A stretch of DNA of 64,000 bases from Clostridiales bacterium (GCA_029008095.1 JAQXJB010000038.1:32242-96241), one strand, 5' to 3'. Shown: positions 14,977-24,761, numbered from the stretch's first letter. Notes: generated by a model not told the origin, from the sequence alone. Numbers and translations: made by a program.

Positions 14977-15948
14977 TTAGTGGATCGTAACGGGCAGGCC
15001 GTATTCCTCCATGATGTGCTTGAGCTTCTGCATAAACGCATCGCTGGGAGGGGTAGCCTCGGCTACAGGCTCGTCGCTGATACGCAGATACTTGGTAACG
15101 CCCATGTTGTGATAGGGCAGGAGCTGGATAACCTCAACGGCATCGCCAAGCTCCTTGCAGAACTCCGCGGTCTTGCGAATATTGTCCTCATCATTGTTGA
15201 ACATGGGTATGACCGGAATTCTTATCTGCATTTTTCCGCCTGCCGCCGCGATCCTTCTGGCATTCTCCAGAATAGGCTCGTTGGGCACGGCGACCATAGC
15301 CTTATGCTTGGCGCTGTCCATATGCTTCAGGTCATAGAGGAAGAGGTCTACATAAGGCAGGACCTTTTCCACAGTCTCCCAGGAAGCAAAGCCGGTGGTG
15401 TCGAGGGCGGTATGTATGCCTTCCTCCTTCAGGCGCTTGAGCACAGCCAGAACAAATTCAGGCTGGCAGAGAGCCTCGCCGCCGGAAATGGTAACGCCGC
15501 CGCCGGAGCGTTCATAGAAGCGCTTATCCTGCAGCAAACGCTTTACCAGCTCATCCACTGTGTAATCCTTGCCGCAGATATAGAGGGCGCCGGGATAGCA
15601 CACCTCAGCGCAGTCTCCGCAGTTGTCGCAGAGGTCGCGCTTAACGTGAACCAGCTGCAACTGGGCTCCGCTCACAGCGTCCTCACGAGTAGCGCCAAGC
15701 TCAAGAGCACCCTTGGTGCAGGCCTTGATGCAGCGGGACTGGCAGAGCTCAGTACCCTGGCAGCGCATGGATATCCAGCTGAGCTGGGGATAAAAAGCCT
15801 GGGACTCGGGGCTGTGGCACCAGGGGCAGCGCAGAGGGCAGCCCTTCAGAAACGCTGTTGTTCTGACGCCGGGGCCATCCTGGACGGAAAAGCCCTGAAT
15901 ATCGTACAGTTTACCTGTCAGTGTTTTTTCTTCCATAGTTTTTTCCAT
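14977..15948 (-). CDS. Glycyl radical enzyme activating enzyme (radical SAM)
   Basis: A 323-residue activase of the pyruvate formate-lyase activating enzyme family. It uses S-adenosylmethionine and a [4Fe-4S] cluster to create the glycyl radical in its partner. Visible: GCPLRCPWCHSPES (CxxxCxxC cluster motif near residue 34), then a ferredoxin-like insert with two Cys sets (CQGTELCQSRCIKAC and CDNCGDCAEVC), then GGVTISGGEALCQPEF of the radical SAM barrel. The insert with two extra clusters is typical of activases for non-PFL glycyl radical enzymes. It follows its partner gene by about 60 bases. Start uncertain between 15948 and 15936. It is the only activase in the window and might also serve the second enzyme. 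Confidence 0.92.
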   Translation of the reverse strand: MEKTMEEKTLTGKLYDIQGFSVQDGPGVRTTAFLKGCPLRCPWCHSPESQAFYPQLSWISMRCQGTELCQSRCIKACTKGALELGATREDAVSGAQLQLVHVKRDLCDNCGDCAEVCYPGALYICGKDYTVDELVKRLLQDKRFYERSGGGVTISGGEALCQPEFVLAVLKRLKEEGIHTALDTTGFASWETVEKVLPYVDLFLYDLKHMDSAKHKAMVAVPNEPILENARRIAAAGGKMQIRIPVIPMFNNDEDNIRKTAEFCKELGDAVEVIQLLPYHNMGVTKYLRISDEPVAEATPPSDAFMQKLKHIMEEYGLPVTIH

Positions 15949-16006
15949 TCCTTAAATTGCGTGCGCCGCCGAAGCAGCGCACGCAAAATCTTTGAGTTAT
16001 TAAAGC

Positions 16007-18430
16007 TTACATACCCATTTCGGTTCTGCGGATGAGGTCATCCTGGCATCCCTTGAATACTTCTACGAAGTAAGCGGAGAAGCCGGCTACGCGGACAACG
16101 AGATCCTTGTAGTTCTCGGGATGCACCTGAGCATCGCGGAGGGTGTCACTGGAAACGATATTGAGCTGGAGCTCCATTCCGCCGCCGTCGAAGTAGGACT
16201 GCATAACGGCTCTGAGCTTGGCGGTGCCGCCCTCGCCCTTAAGAGCGGTGGGATGGAACTTCATGTTGCAGAGAGTGCCGTTGCCGTACTCGCTCTGGTC
16301 GAAGTTGAGAACGGAGTTGATGAAGGAAACGGGGCCGTTCTTATCCATACCCTGAACGTTGGAAATACCATCGGTCAGAGGATCGCCGAACTTACGTCCG
16401 TCGGGAGTAGCCCAGGTGAACCAGCCGAAGATAACGTTTGCGGTCACAGGGTAGCAGCCTGCGCTGAAGCGGCCGCGAGGACCGGTACCGCGGTTGATAG
16501 CGTTGGCATATGTAGAAGCGGTGAAGTCGACATACTTATCAGCCTCGGGATCGCCGTTGCCGTAGCGGGGTGCTCTGCCGTTGATGATCTGGCGCAGCTC
16601 TTCGTAGCCTTCCCAGTTAGCCATAATGGCGTCATACAGCTCGCGGGTGGTGGCGATCTTCTCGCGGAAGCAAACATAGTCAATGATGTTAAGGCTGTCG
16701 GCAACGTTGCCGAGACCGATGCAGGAGTTACCGGTGGAGTTATACTTAGCGCCGCCGGCCTGGCAGTCCTTACCATTCTCCATGCAGCCCTCGAGAGTAG
16801 CGGATACCATGGGCAGAGGATTATGGAAGGAGGCCATGGACTCCCATGCGTTGATGCAGCTGATCTGCCACTTGCAGAAGAAGTCGAACTGAGTCTTAAC
16901 AGCCTCGAGCACCTGATCCATGCTGGTCATCTCATAGAGATATCCGGTAGCGGGGCCGGTCTGCTTGGGCTCGGGACCGCCGGGGAAGCGCATGGGGTTG
17001 ATGCCGTTGTTGATAGCAAGCAGGAATGCGTTTGCTATGTTCAGATAGGACTCCGTGCCGGTACCGCCGGGCTGAGCCCACTCATAACCGCCGACGGAAG
17101 GCTCAACGCAGCCGTTCAGGCAGTAGTTTCTTGCGTCCTCAAGAGGAATACCGCGCTTCATGAGGGCGGGGATGATTACCTTATCGCTCTCGAAGGTGGG
17201 AACACCGCCGCAGCGCTTGGTAGTCTCGATAGCAGCCTCCCAAAGCTCGTCGGGGGTGCCGTCATGGATACGGAGAGCCTGCGGGGGATCGTGGAGGACG
17301 AGGCGTCCCGCGGACTGGAGCATCATGTAGGTAACGGCGTTGGTAGCGTCATTGCCATCCTTGTCTACGCCGCCCAGAGTCATAAGCTGACCGCTGGTAT
17401 AGCCCGGGCCGGACTTGGTAGCGCCCTCGGACCAGATCTTGTTGCACTCGGCAACCTTGAGGTAGAACAGGTCAAGGATCTCCTGAGCGTACTCGGGGGT
17501 GATGGTACCGTTGGCAATATCCTGCTCATAGTAGTGACCCAGATACTGGTCTACGCGGCCATAGCTGATACCGTGCTGCTGACCGTCCATGCACATGGCG
17601 AGCTGATAGAGATAGATGCACTGTACGGCATCGTGGAAGTTGCGGCAGGGATTCTCCATGATCCAGTTGAGAGTGTCGGCCATTCTGAGGAGTTCAGCCT
17701 TGCGCTCGGGGTTCTTCTCCAGCTCGGCCAGACGCTCGCACTCCTTGCCGTATCTCTTGGACCAGTGAATGAGGCCCTCGCTGACGATGGAGACAGCGCG
17801 GTAGAAATTATACTTATAGATGGAATCGCCGTAAATACCGTCCTCTTCCAGCTTTCTCATCTTCTCCTCGGCCTCTCTCTGGATGGCGCCGAAGCCCTTC
17901 TGGGTAGCGGTCCAGAAATTAGCGACGAAGTGGCCGACAGGAGACTGGCAGTTATCCTTAGGTCCGAAGAAAAGAACGCCGTTTCCTGTCATGTTGTCAC
18001 GGTGATAGCGGGGCATATACTCATCGACGATGGCGCTCATGCTGTTCTTATCCCAGAAATCGCCGGTCTCGAGGAGGTACTTTTCATCCTCGGGGTCGAT
18101 GTCATAGGGATCCTGCTCGCGCTTGGGAATCGTGCCGGCGCGCAGTTCCTTCATGAACCAGTTGAAGGATGTCTCGGGATAGAGAGCGCAGCAGCGATAG
18201 CTGGCGCCCTGCCAGCCAACGATGACTTCATCCTCGTTGATATGCACGGGCATATTCTCGAAGAGGTTGCGCAGGTTCTTCGCGCGCTTGAGAATACCGG
18301 TGAGCTGGGGGTTGTTCATATAGAACTCGGTAACAAGACGGTAACGGTTGATATCAACCTTGGGTCTGGTATTGCGGTACTTCTCGCGTATCTTCTTAAC
18401 GCGATCAGTCATGGGCTTAAACTCATACAT
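16007..18430 (-). CDS. Glycyl radical enzyme 1 (GCVE type)
   Basis: An 807-residue glycyl radical enzyme. The thiyl-radical Cys441 lies in NGCVEPSVGGYEW, with Glu443 two residues on; the radical Gly783 lies in RVAGFSAYF, about 25 residues from the C-terminus. The GCxE motif marks the dehydratase/lyase/decarboxylase branch (glycerol and hydroxyproline dehydratases, choline and isethionate lyases, arylacetate decarboxylases) rather than pyruvate formate-lyase. The exact substrate is not identifiable here. Start ATG at 18430 is preferred over an upstream in-frame start because AAAGGAG precedes it and homology starts there. It is followed by its activase. Codon use is strongly biased, suggesting high expression. 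Divergent from a DUF169 gene. Confidence 0.93.
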   Translation of the reverse strand: MYEFKPMTDRVKKIREKYRNTRPKVDINRYRLVTEFYMNNPQLTGILKRAKNLRNLFENMPVHINEDEVIVGWQGASYRCCALYPETSFNWFMKELRAGTIPKREQDPYDIDPEDEKYLLETGDFWDKNSMSAIVDEYMPRYHRDNMTGNGVLFFGPKDNCQSPVGHFVANFWTATQKGFGAIQREAEEKMRKLEEDGIYGDSIYKYNFYRAVSIVSEGLIHWSKRYGKECERLAELEKNPERKAELLRMADTLNWIMENPCRNFHDAVQCIYLYQLAMCMDGQQHGISYGRVDQYLGHYYEQDIANGTITPEYAQEILDLFYLKVAECNKIWSEGATKSGPGYTSGQLMTLGGVDKDGNDATNAVTYMMLQSAGRLVLHDPPQALRIHDGTPDELWEAAIETTKRCGGVPTFESDKVIIPALMKRGIPLEDARNYCLNGCVEPSVGGYEWAQPGGTGTESYLNIANAFLLAINNGINPMRFPGGPEPKQTGPATGYLYEMTSMDQVLEAVKTQFDFFCKWQISCINAWESMASFHNPLPMVSATLEGCMENGKDCQAGGAKYNSTGNSCIGLGNVADSLNIIDYVCFREKIATTRELYDAIMANWEGYEELRQIINGRAPRYGNGDPEADKYVDFTASTYANAINRGTGPRGRFSAGCYPVTANVIFGWFTWATPDGRKFGDPLTDGISNVQGMDKNGPVSFINSVLNFDQSEYGNGTLCNMKFHPTALKGEGGTAKLRAVMQSYFDGGGMELQLNIVSSDTLRDAQVHPENYKDLVVRVAGFSAYFVEVFKGCQDDLIRRTEMGM

Positions 18431-18668
18431 GGGTTGTTTCTCCTTTCTTTCAGAAAACCTGTCTTTTAGATATGTTAATTGTTTTCTTTTGAGTTTTTCT
18501 TGCTCTATCCTACCTATATAATAACACAATTTTTTTCAATGTCAAACACTACTGCCTGCATGAAACGGATTTGCATATGCTCATGCAGTTTTTGTATGAA
18601 AAGGCCTTACATACACGGCTCCGCTGTGCTACAATGAAAAAAACACTATTATTGAAAGGGGAAACAAT

Positions 18669-19490
18669 ATGTACACTTGCGCAGAATTCAACTCCATCGG
18701 AAAAGAGCTTGAGGATCTTCTCTACCTCAAAACATCTCCCATAGCTGTCAAGCTTCTTCACAGCCGCGATGAAATACCCGATGGCTGCAGCATACCCTCC
18801 CGGGACAGAAATGAGCGTCCCGCTCTATGCCAGGCCTTCGCCCAGGTACGCCGCAACCGCCGTTCCATGGCAATGTTCAAGGAGGATCATTGGTGTCTGT
18901 GGCCCCTCATCTCCTTCCGGCTCTGCCCCGTGGATGACGATGACATAAAATATGTTGGCAGCGGCTATTTTATAAAAGACCCCGCCGCCAGCGAGGCATA
19001 TTTCCGTGCCAATTTTCCCATGCTCAGCGAGGAACGCGAGAATGTGGGTATGGCTATCGCGCCTCTCTCCACCTGCACCTTTGAGCCGGACGCGGTCGTT
19101 GTATACTGTATGCCTGACCAGCTCCGCCAGCTTCTCATGGCGGCAAAGTACCGCACCGCCAAAATCGCCGGCACGGCTATGGACACCGTAGGCTCATGCA
19201 TCAACGCCCTTGTGCCCGTTCTCAACGGTGAACAGGATTACTGCATGACCATCCCCGACCCCGGTGAGTACGAACGCGCACTCGCAGGCGACAACGAAAT
19301 GATATTCGTATTCAGCGGCGCCAAGACCGATGAGCTGATAGGCGGCATGCGCGACATAAACGAAATGGGCTTCGGCTATAAAAAGCTTGCCATGGATATG
19401 AATATCGAATACCCGCGCGCTGAGTTCTACAACGTAATGTTCGCAAAGTGGGGTCTCAAGACCGGCGAACAGTGGAATCTTGAAAGATAA
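18669..19490 (+). CDS. DUF169 family protein, copy 1
   Basis: A 273-residue protein of the DUF169 family. Signature features: LKTSPIAVKLL near the N-terminus, ALCQAFAQVRRN, and FKEDHWCLWP. It is cytoplasmic, with no signal peptide. Family members are common in anaerobes, often beside catabolic or redox enzymes, and have no established activity; several conserved Cys (LCQ, WCLW, STCTFEP) could bind metal or a cofactor. It is divergent from glycyl radical enzyme 1. A clear paralogue lies at 31905-32714 at the end of the molybdenum hydroxylase module. Start ATG with GAAAGGGGA upstream; a possible TACAAT -10 lies at 18640-18645. Confidence 0.85.
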   Translation: MYTCAEFNSIGKELEDLLYLKTSPIAVKLLHSRDEIPDGCSIPSRDRNERPALCQAFAQVRRNRRSMAMFKEDHWCLWPLISFRLCPVDDDDIKYVGSGYFIKDPAASEAYFRANFPMLSEERENVGMAIAPLSTCTFEPDAVVVYCMPDQLRQLLMAAKYRTAKIAGTAMDTVGSCINALVPVLNGEQDYCMTIPDPGEYERALAGDNEMIFVFSGAKTDELIGGMRDINEMGFGYKKLAMDMNIEYPRAEFYNVMFAKWGLKTGEQWNLER

Positions 19491-19509
19491 TCACCGTCCC
19501 GCGCTTTTT

Positions 19510-20247
19510 TCAGTATCTTACTTCCCAGAGTATCAGGCCGCAGGCTGGAGCGGTCTGTCCGGCCTGCAGGCGGTCGAGGGAGTCTATCGCGGCGCTGACG
19601 CTTTCCGCGTCACGTTCACCCAGGCCCACTTCCACAAGCGTGCCGACAATGATACGCACCATGTTATATAAGAATCCGTCTCCGGAAACGGAAAAGCGGA
19701 CTTCCCCTCCGATGCGCTCTATCTTTATCTCATCCACCCTGCGGACAGTTGATTTTTTCATACGTTTATTTGAGCAGAAGGCCTTGAAATCGTGCTTGCC
19801 GCATATGCGCTTCGCGGCTTCCCGCATGGCTTCGATATCCAGCTTGCGGGGCATCATCCAAAGGTATTTCCGCTCAAAAACATTGGGTTCTTCGCTGTTC
19901 CATATACGGTAAACATACGTTTTCCCAACGCAGTTGAGCCGCGCGTGAAAGCGTGGCGCGGCCTCGCTGAGCGATAAAGCGCCGATGTCTTCCGGCAGGT
20001 ATGTACGCATCTGCCGCAGCAGCTCATCGGCGCTGATTTCTGTTTCAGCCCGGAAGGAGGCCACCTGCATACGGGCATGAGCGCCCGCGTCCGTACGGCC
20101 GGAGCCATTGACCTCCACATCCTGCCCCAGCAGGCGGGAAAGCAGCGCTTCAAGTTTGGCCTGTATGGTATTGGGTGTGTTTCCCTGCTTCTGCCAGCCC
20201 TTATATCGGCTGCCGTCATAAGCAAGGGTCAAGCGAAAATTTCTCAT
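19510..20247 (-). CDS. truA: tRNA pseudouridine(38-40) synthase TruA
   Basis: A 245-residue enzyme, normal length for TruA, which converts uridines 38-40 in the tRNA anticodon arm to pseudouridine. The catalytic aspartate lies in GSGRTDAGAHA near residue 50; FRLTLAYDGSRYKGWQKQ at the N-terminus and FLYNMVRIIVGTLVEVG near the C-terminus are family hallmarks. It lies 12 bases after the DUF3048 lipoprotein gene and is probably co-transcribed with it. It converges with the DUF169 gene. Confidence 0.95.
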   Translation of the reverse strand: MRNFRLTLAYDGSRYKGWQKQGNTPNTIQAKLEALLSRLLGQDVEVNGSGRTDAGAHARMQVASFRAETEISADELLRQMRTYLPEDIGALSLSEAAPRFHARLNCVGKTYVYRIWNSEEPNVFERKYLWMMPRKLDIEAMREAAKRICGKHDFKAFCSNKRMKKSTVRRVDEIKIERIGGEVRFSVSGDGFLYNMVRIIVGTLVEVGLGERDAESVSAAIDSLDRLQAGQTAPACGLILWEVRY

Positions 20248-20259
20248 CTCACATCTCCG

Positions 20260-21384
20260 TCATTCGGCAGTTGGGGTATTTTCCAGCGGGATAAGGTTTA
20301 CATAAGTCCGGCCGCGGCCAAGCTGCAGCTCGCTGCCGTCCTCATTATAATATCTGAACGGCGAGTTGCGGTTTCCCTTTTCCCATCTGATGGGAACCAT
20401 CCGGCCACCGCAGGCATACCATCCCGAACCGCTGTCAAGGGTAACTATCATATGGCCATAGCTGTCTCCGCTGGATTTGCAGGGTATTTGGAGCGTTATG
20501 ACGTTAGTCACGCTCACCTGAGAGCCATCGTTGCCGTCTATATAGGGGCTGCCGTACTCCTCGACCATGTAGAGGCCTGTATCGGCGTCATAGGTAAACA
20601 CGCCGGTCTTATAATTTGAGAAAGGAACCGTTATCGTGCCGGCGCTCACGCCTTCCGTGGGCGTGCCATCGTCGGAAAAGCTGAGACCAAGCTCAAAATC
20701 CGCCGTGTGTTCGGCTCTGATGCCGTAATTCTCCACGGCGGTCATTATCCGCTCGCCGGAGGTCAGCAGGCTGTGCTCATAGGCGTACTTTTTGCCGTCT
20801 CCCATGCGGTATTGGTCGCGGTAAAACACACCGGCGGCGGAATAGCTGAATCTGCCGTTCACTCCGTCCATGTTGTCCACGCCCCAATTGCTCAGGTCGG
20901 AATACGCCTGCTCGCTTCCGCCAGCGTGGACGAAAATAGCGTCATGTCCCAAGGCCAGTTCTATGTAATACGGTCTTGCGGAACGCACGGAACCGATCAT
21001 ATCCACGCCCTCCACAGACTGATAAACGCCCAGCATGCGGGTTATACCGCCCTCGGCTATGACCTCGTATATGATGTCCGCGCGGCTGTTGCCCTGCTGA
21101 GGCTGAGCCTCACGGATATTATTGAGCATAACAGCGATAGGACGCCTGCCGCTGATATCTTCGTCCACTGGCTCACCCGTAAGAGGATTAACGGGGCCGT
21201 TATATGGTGTTGGCTCGGGAGCAGGCTCAGGGGTAGGCTCCGGCGTAGGTGTTGACGCGGACGTGGGAACAGGCGTTGCCGTGGCCGGAGGAGCCGGGTC
21301 TACGTTCTCACTCTTTCCGCCGCAGGCCGTCATAGAAAGCAGCATAAGCAGTGCGAGCATTATAGCAATGAATTTGTTTTGCAT
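20260..21384 (-). CDS. DUF3048 domain lipoprotein (YerB-like)
   Basis: A 374-residue lipoprotein. Start at 21384 is chosen for its RBS and signal peptide: MQNKFIAIMLALLMLLSMTAC, lipobox Cys at residue 21. A Pro/Thr-rich linker follows, then NPLTGEPVDEDISGRRPIAVMLNNI and IIYEVIAEGGITRMLG, hallmarks of DUF3048. B. subtilis YerB is the best-known member; its role is unclear and related proteins are surface-anchored. The C-terminal part includes the YTDP-like substrate region IVTLDSGSGWYACGGRMVPIRWEK. It heads the two-gene unit with truA. Confidence 0.88.
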   Translation of the reverse strand: MQNKFIAIMLALLMLLSMTACGGKSENVDPAPPATATPVPTSASTPTPEPTPEPAPEPTPYNGPVNPLTGEPVDEDISGRRPIAVMLNNIREAQPQQGNSRADIIYEVIAEGGITRMLGVYQSVEGVDMIGSVRSARPYYIELALGHDAIFVHAGGSEQAYSDLSNWGVDNMDGVNGRFSYSAAGVFYRDQYRMGDGKKYAYEHSLLTSGERIMTAVENYGIRAEHTADFELGLSFSDDGTPTEGVSAGTITVPFSNYKTGVFTYDADTGLYMVEEYGSPYIDGNDGSQVSVTNVITLQIPCKSSGDSYGHMIVTLDSGSGWYACGGRMVPIRWEKGNRNSPFRYYNEDGSELQLGRGRTYVNLIPLENTPTAE

Positions 21385-21505
21385 ATCGTTCCCCTTCTTA
21401 TATAAGACGTTTTTCGACAAGTGAATATACCTATTCTACTTTTACGGGGAATGATTGTCAACCTTTGGCGGAGCAATGGCAAATGATGGCGATACAACGA
21501 GCTCT

Positions 21506-21532
21506 GCGGAGCGGGAGCAAGCCCCGCCCCGC
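21506..21532. repeat. GC-rich hairpin between two lipoprotein genes
   Basis: GCGGAGCGGG (21506-21515) pairs with CCCGCCCCGC (21523-21532), nine of ten bases, with no T run on either side. It lies in an odd GC-rich patch of an otherwise AT-rich gap, just after the DUF4358 gene. It looks like a dispersed palindromic repeat rather than a standard terminator. Confidence 0.45.
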
Positions 21533-21541
21533 AAAGCGCTG

Positions 21542-22120
21542 TCAATCAAAGAAGCCCTTGAAAATATCCGCCGCGCCCTCAGCGTTTTTAGCCACAGCAA
21601 AGAAAACATAGTTCCCCGCGGTCTCCATGACGTAATTTTCCACCAGCTTTAGCTGCTCGGGCAGATATTTTTCCCACTGCTCAACAAGAGCCGCCTGATG
21701 GGCCATTACCTCTTCCTTGACCGCTTCAAGCTCTCCTTCCTTACATTCCGCGATCAGGAACTCCGAGGCACTCACGTTCATCAGGGGATATTGAAAAACG
21801 AAGCTTTCCAGCTTCTCCGGGTCAATGCCCGTCACTTCCTTAAGACTCTCGGCAGGTATGGCTTCAGTCACAGGAAAGGTATCTCCGTATTTGTCGTATA
21901 TAGCGTTCCAAATTGCCTCAGGGGACGTTTTCCCCTCCTCCGCGCCCGCAGTATTTCCAGGCTGCTGGGTGCCGGGTGTAGGTACGGTCGTGGCAGGCAA
22001 ATTGGTGCTTGCGTCCGGAAGATTATCCGGGGACGCGTTGTTATTTTCGTTGTTTCTCGCGCAGGCCGTGAAGCTGAGAAGCATTACCGCCGCCATCGCA
22101 AGGGCAGTTACCCTTTTCAT
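21542..22120 (-). CDS. DUF4358 domain lipoprotein
   Basis: A 192-residue lipoprotein from the ATG at 22120 (AAGGA eight bases upstream). Signal peptide MKRVTALAMAAVMLLSFTAC, lipobox Cys at residue 20, then an Asn/Pro/Thr-rich linker. The C-terminal 110 residues fit DUF4358: FQYPLMNVSASEFLIAECK, then an alternating helix with EQWEKYLPEQLKLVENY and a final strand GNYVFFAVAKNAEGA. Function unknown; family members are common in Clostridia. It stands alone between the DUF3048 gene and the divergent glycyl radical enzyme 2. Confidence 0.78.
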   Translation of the reverse strand: MKRVTALAMAAVMLLSFTACARNNENNNASPDNLPDASTNLPATTVPTPGTQQPGNTAGAEEGKTSPEAIWNAIYDKYGDTFPVTEAIPAESLKEVTGIDPEKLESFVFQYPLMNVSASEFLIAECKEGELEAVKEEVMAHQAALVEQWEKYLPEQLKLVENYVMETAGNYVFFAVAKNAEGAADIFKGFFD

Positions 22121-22232
22121 ATACATTTTCCTTTCCGCCGGACGGTGTTTCGTCCGTTTTGCCATAGTTTGAATGCTTTTGCCCCAAATTATGCATAAAC
22201 ATCGTTTTCAGCGTTTTTTTAATAAGTTATTA

Positions 22233-22259
22233 TGGACATTTAAAAGCTTTTTGTATAAT
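22233..22259 (+). promoter_or_regulatory. Probable promoter of glycyl radical enzyme 2
   Basis: A perfect TATAAT lies at 22254-22259. The best -35, TGGACA at 22233-22238, gives a short 15-base spacer. The gene starts 45 bases further on. Confidence 0.45.
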
Positions 22260-22303
22260 ATATAGATATGATATTTATAAAGCTATGAAAGGGGATCACC
22301 TTA

Positions 22304-24754
22304 ATGTATACTTTCAAGCCCGCAACTGACCGTATTCTGCACATGCGCCAGCTCATCCGCGACCGATGCATAAGAACCGACGCCGAGAGAACCATTCTCA
22401 CCACCGAGGCTCATAAGATGTACGCTCATGTTGTTCCCATCATCCAGCGCCCTCTTATTTTCAAGTATGTATGCGAAAACATCACCTGCCCCGTTGAGGA
22501 TTTTGAAATAATCGTTGGCTCCAGAAGCAAGTACTTCTGCGGCAGCACCAGCGACCCCATGTGGGTGGGCGCGGGCTTCATGCACCGCGTCGCCGAGCAG
22601 GAATGGCAGCTCCGGGATGACGGGCTCTACCACAACAACGAGAAGGAGGACGGCATCGCCCTCTGTATCGGTCAGGAGGATATCGACGCCTTCAAGAGCG
22701 TTGAGGAATATTGGCAGGACAAGGGCATCCCAAAGATGGCCGAGGCCTGGCAGCCCGATGGCTACAAGGAATTTTCCGAGCTTCTCGCCTCCGACTACGG
22801 CCAGGGCATGGGTCTGATGATGATACCCGTCGGGCACCTTGTCGCGGGCTATAAGAAAATAATCAACGTGGGCTACGGCGCCATCCGCGCTCAGGCTCAG
22901 GCCTTTATCGACGCCCATCACGGCAATATCATGGGTGAGGACATGGATAAGTATATGTTCTACAAGTCCGCGGTTCTGGCCTGCGACGCCGGCTCCGCCC
23001 TCTGCCGCCGCTACGGTGAGACCTGCGCGGCCAAGGCAGCAGTGGAAACCGATCCCGCAAGAAAGGCCGAGCTTGAAAAGATGGCGGACGGCCTTGCATG
23101 GATCTCCGAAAAGCCCGCGCGTACCTTCTGGGAGGCCTGCCAGCTCACCATGATGTATCAGGTACTGCTCCAGCTCGCCGGCGGCTATCCCTCTCCCTCC
23201 TTCGGCCGCTTCGACCAGTACACCTGGCCGTTCCTGAAGAAGGACCTGGAGGAAGGGCGCATCACAATGGAAGAGGCTCAGGAGATCGTTGACGCGTTCT
23301 TCCTGAAGGCAAACTGCTTCTACGGCGGCGGCCTCGGCAGACTTGCCCAGACCACCGGCATCGGCAACACTTACCAGCACACCACTATCGGCGGCGTTGA
23401 CCCCGACACCGGCGAGGATGCCACAAATCCCGTCACCTTCATGGTGCTCGAGACTGTGGGCAGACTGCTGCTCCACGATCCCACCATTTCTCTGCGTATC
23501 AACAAGAACACACCCAAGGAGCTTTGGGACTGTGCCATTGAGACCTCCAAGCTTGTCGGCGGTCTGCCTCTGTTCCAGAACGACGAGGTCATTATCCCCG
23601 GCCTTATCCGGGAGCTGAATTTTGAACTGAAGGACGCCCGGGACTACGGCGTCATCGGCTGCCAGGAGATAGTGGGCTGCGGCACGGACTATCCCGCTCC
23701 CAACGGCGTTCACGCGCCCCATGCCAGCATCCACTACGGCGTGGTGCTTGACATGGCGCTCAATAACGGTATCAACCCCTATAACGGCAAGCAGGCGCCC
23801 CTGCACACCGGCTACCTCTACGAGATGAACTCCATTGAGGAGGTGCGCGACGCCATTGAGCAGATGACCCGCTACATACTCAAATGGTTCGTCACCGTGA
23901 ACAACTACACCGAGTATATCTCCACATGGCTCTGCACCCACGCCGACCTTTCCATCTCTATGGAAGGCTGCATGGAAAAGGGCAAGGACGCCGTTCAGGG
24001 CGGCTGCAAGTACAATTCCTACGGCGGCACCGCCACCGGTCTTGCCACCATCGCGGACTCCATCACCACCATCAAATACATGTGCTTTGATAAGAAGCTC
24101 TGCACCACCCGCGAGCTTTATGACGCCTTTATCGCCAACTGGGAGGGCTACGAGGAGCTGCGCCAGCGCATCATCGCCGAGGTACCTCATTTCGGCAACG
24201 GCGACCCCTATGCCGACATCGAGATGAAGTGGATATGCGACCTTTATTACGACATCTGCGGCGAATGCTACTCCAAGCGTTCCCCCTATTATAAGTCCGG
24301 TCTTTACGGCGCCGCCGACCATGTGGCTCAGGGCTACACCACCTGGGCAACTCCCGACGGACGCAAGTTCGGCGAACCCATTGCCGACGCCGCCTCTCCC
24401 GTTCAGGGCAGGGATAAGAACGGCCCCACCGCCGTTTTCAACTCCGCTCTCGTCTACGACCAGAGCCACTACATGGACGGCATAGCGCTGAATCTGCGCA
24501 TCCATCCCTCCGCGGTCAGCACCGAGGCCGCCAAGGATTCTCTCATTGAGATGACCAGGACCTACTTTGAGTCCGGTGGTCTGGAGGTTCAGTACAACAT
24601 CGTTTCCGCCGGCACCATGCGCGCCGCCCAGAAGGATCCGGATACATACCGTGACCTTGTTGTCCGCATAGCGGGCTATTCCGCATACTTCGTCGAACTG
24701 GGCACGGATATGCAGAATGACCTTATCAGCAGAACAGAAAATTCCATAGGCTAA
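22304..24754 (+). CDS. Glycyl radical enzyme 2 (GCQE type)
   Basis: An 816-residue glycyl radical enzyme. The thiyl Cys453 lies in VIGCQEIVGCG, with Glu455 keeping the GCxE pattern; the radical Gly791 lies in RIAGYSAYF near the C-terminus. The variant Gln between the Cys and Glu, and the surrounding TDYPAPNGVHAPHAS loop, differ from enzyme 1 (GCVEP), so the substrate pocket is different. It is a separate single-gene unit with its own promoter and no neighbouring activase; it is either activated in trans by the activase at 14977 or by one outside the window. Start ATG with AAAGGGGATCAC upstream. Substrate unknown. Codon use suggests high expression. Confidence 0.92.
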   Translation: MYTFKPATDRILHMRQLIRDRCIRTDAERTILTTEAHKMYAHVVPIIQRPLIFKYVCENITCPVEDFEIIVGSRSKYFCGSTSDPMWVGAGFMHRVAEQEWQLRDDGLYHNNEKEDGIALCIGQEDIDAFKSVEEYWQDKGIPKMAEAWQPDGYKEFSELLASDYGQGMGLMMIPVGHLVAGYKKIINVGYGAIRAQAQAFIDAHHGNIMGEDMDKYMFYKSAVLACDAGSALCRRYGETCAAKAAVETDPARKAELEKMADGLAWISEKPARTFWEACQLTMMYQVLLQLAGGYPSPSFGRFDQYTWPFLKKDLEEGRITMEEAQEIVDAFFLKANCFYGGGLGRLAQTTGIGNTYQHTTIGGVDPDTGEDATNPVTFMVLETVGRLLLHDPTISLRINKNTPKELWDCAIETSKLVGGLPLFQNDEVIIPGLIRELNFELKDARDYGVIGCQEIVGCGTDYPAPNGVHAPHASIHYGVVLDMALNNGINPYNGKQAPLHTGYLYEMNSIEEVRDAIEQMTRYILKWFVTVNNYTEYISTWLCTHADLSISMEGCMEKGKDAVQGGCKYNSYGGTATGLATIADSITTIKYMCFDKKLCTTRELYDAFIANWEGYEELRQRIIAEVPHFGNGDPYADIEMKWICDLYYDICGECYSKRSPYYKSGLYGAADHVAQGYTTWATPDGRKFGEPIADAASPVQGRDKNGPTAVFNSALVYDQSHYMDGIALNLRIHPSAVSTEAAKDSLIEMTRTYFESGGLEVQYNIVSAGTMRAAQKDPDTYRDLVVRIAGYSAYFVELGTDMQNDLISRTENSIG

Positions 24755-24761
24755 ACAATTT

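Noticed and set aside
16121..18469. A 782-codon open frame antisense to glycyl radical enzyme 1
   Set aside because: Same cause; the sense gene has the Cys and Gly radical motifs and an activase partner.
22301..24505. A 734-codon open frame antisense to glycyl radical enzyme 2
   Set aside because: Same cause; no recognisable motifs and it mirrors a gene with an intact active site.
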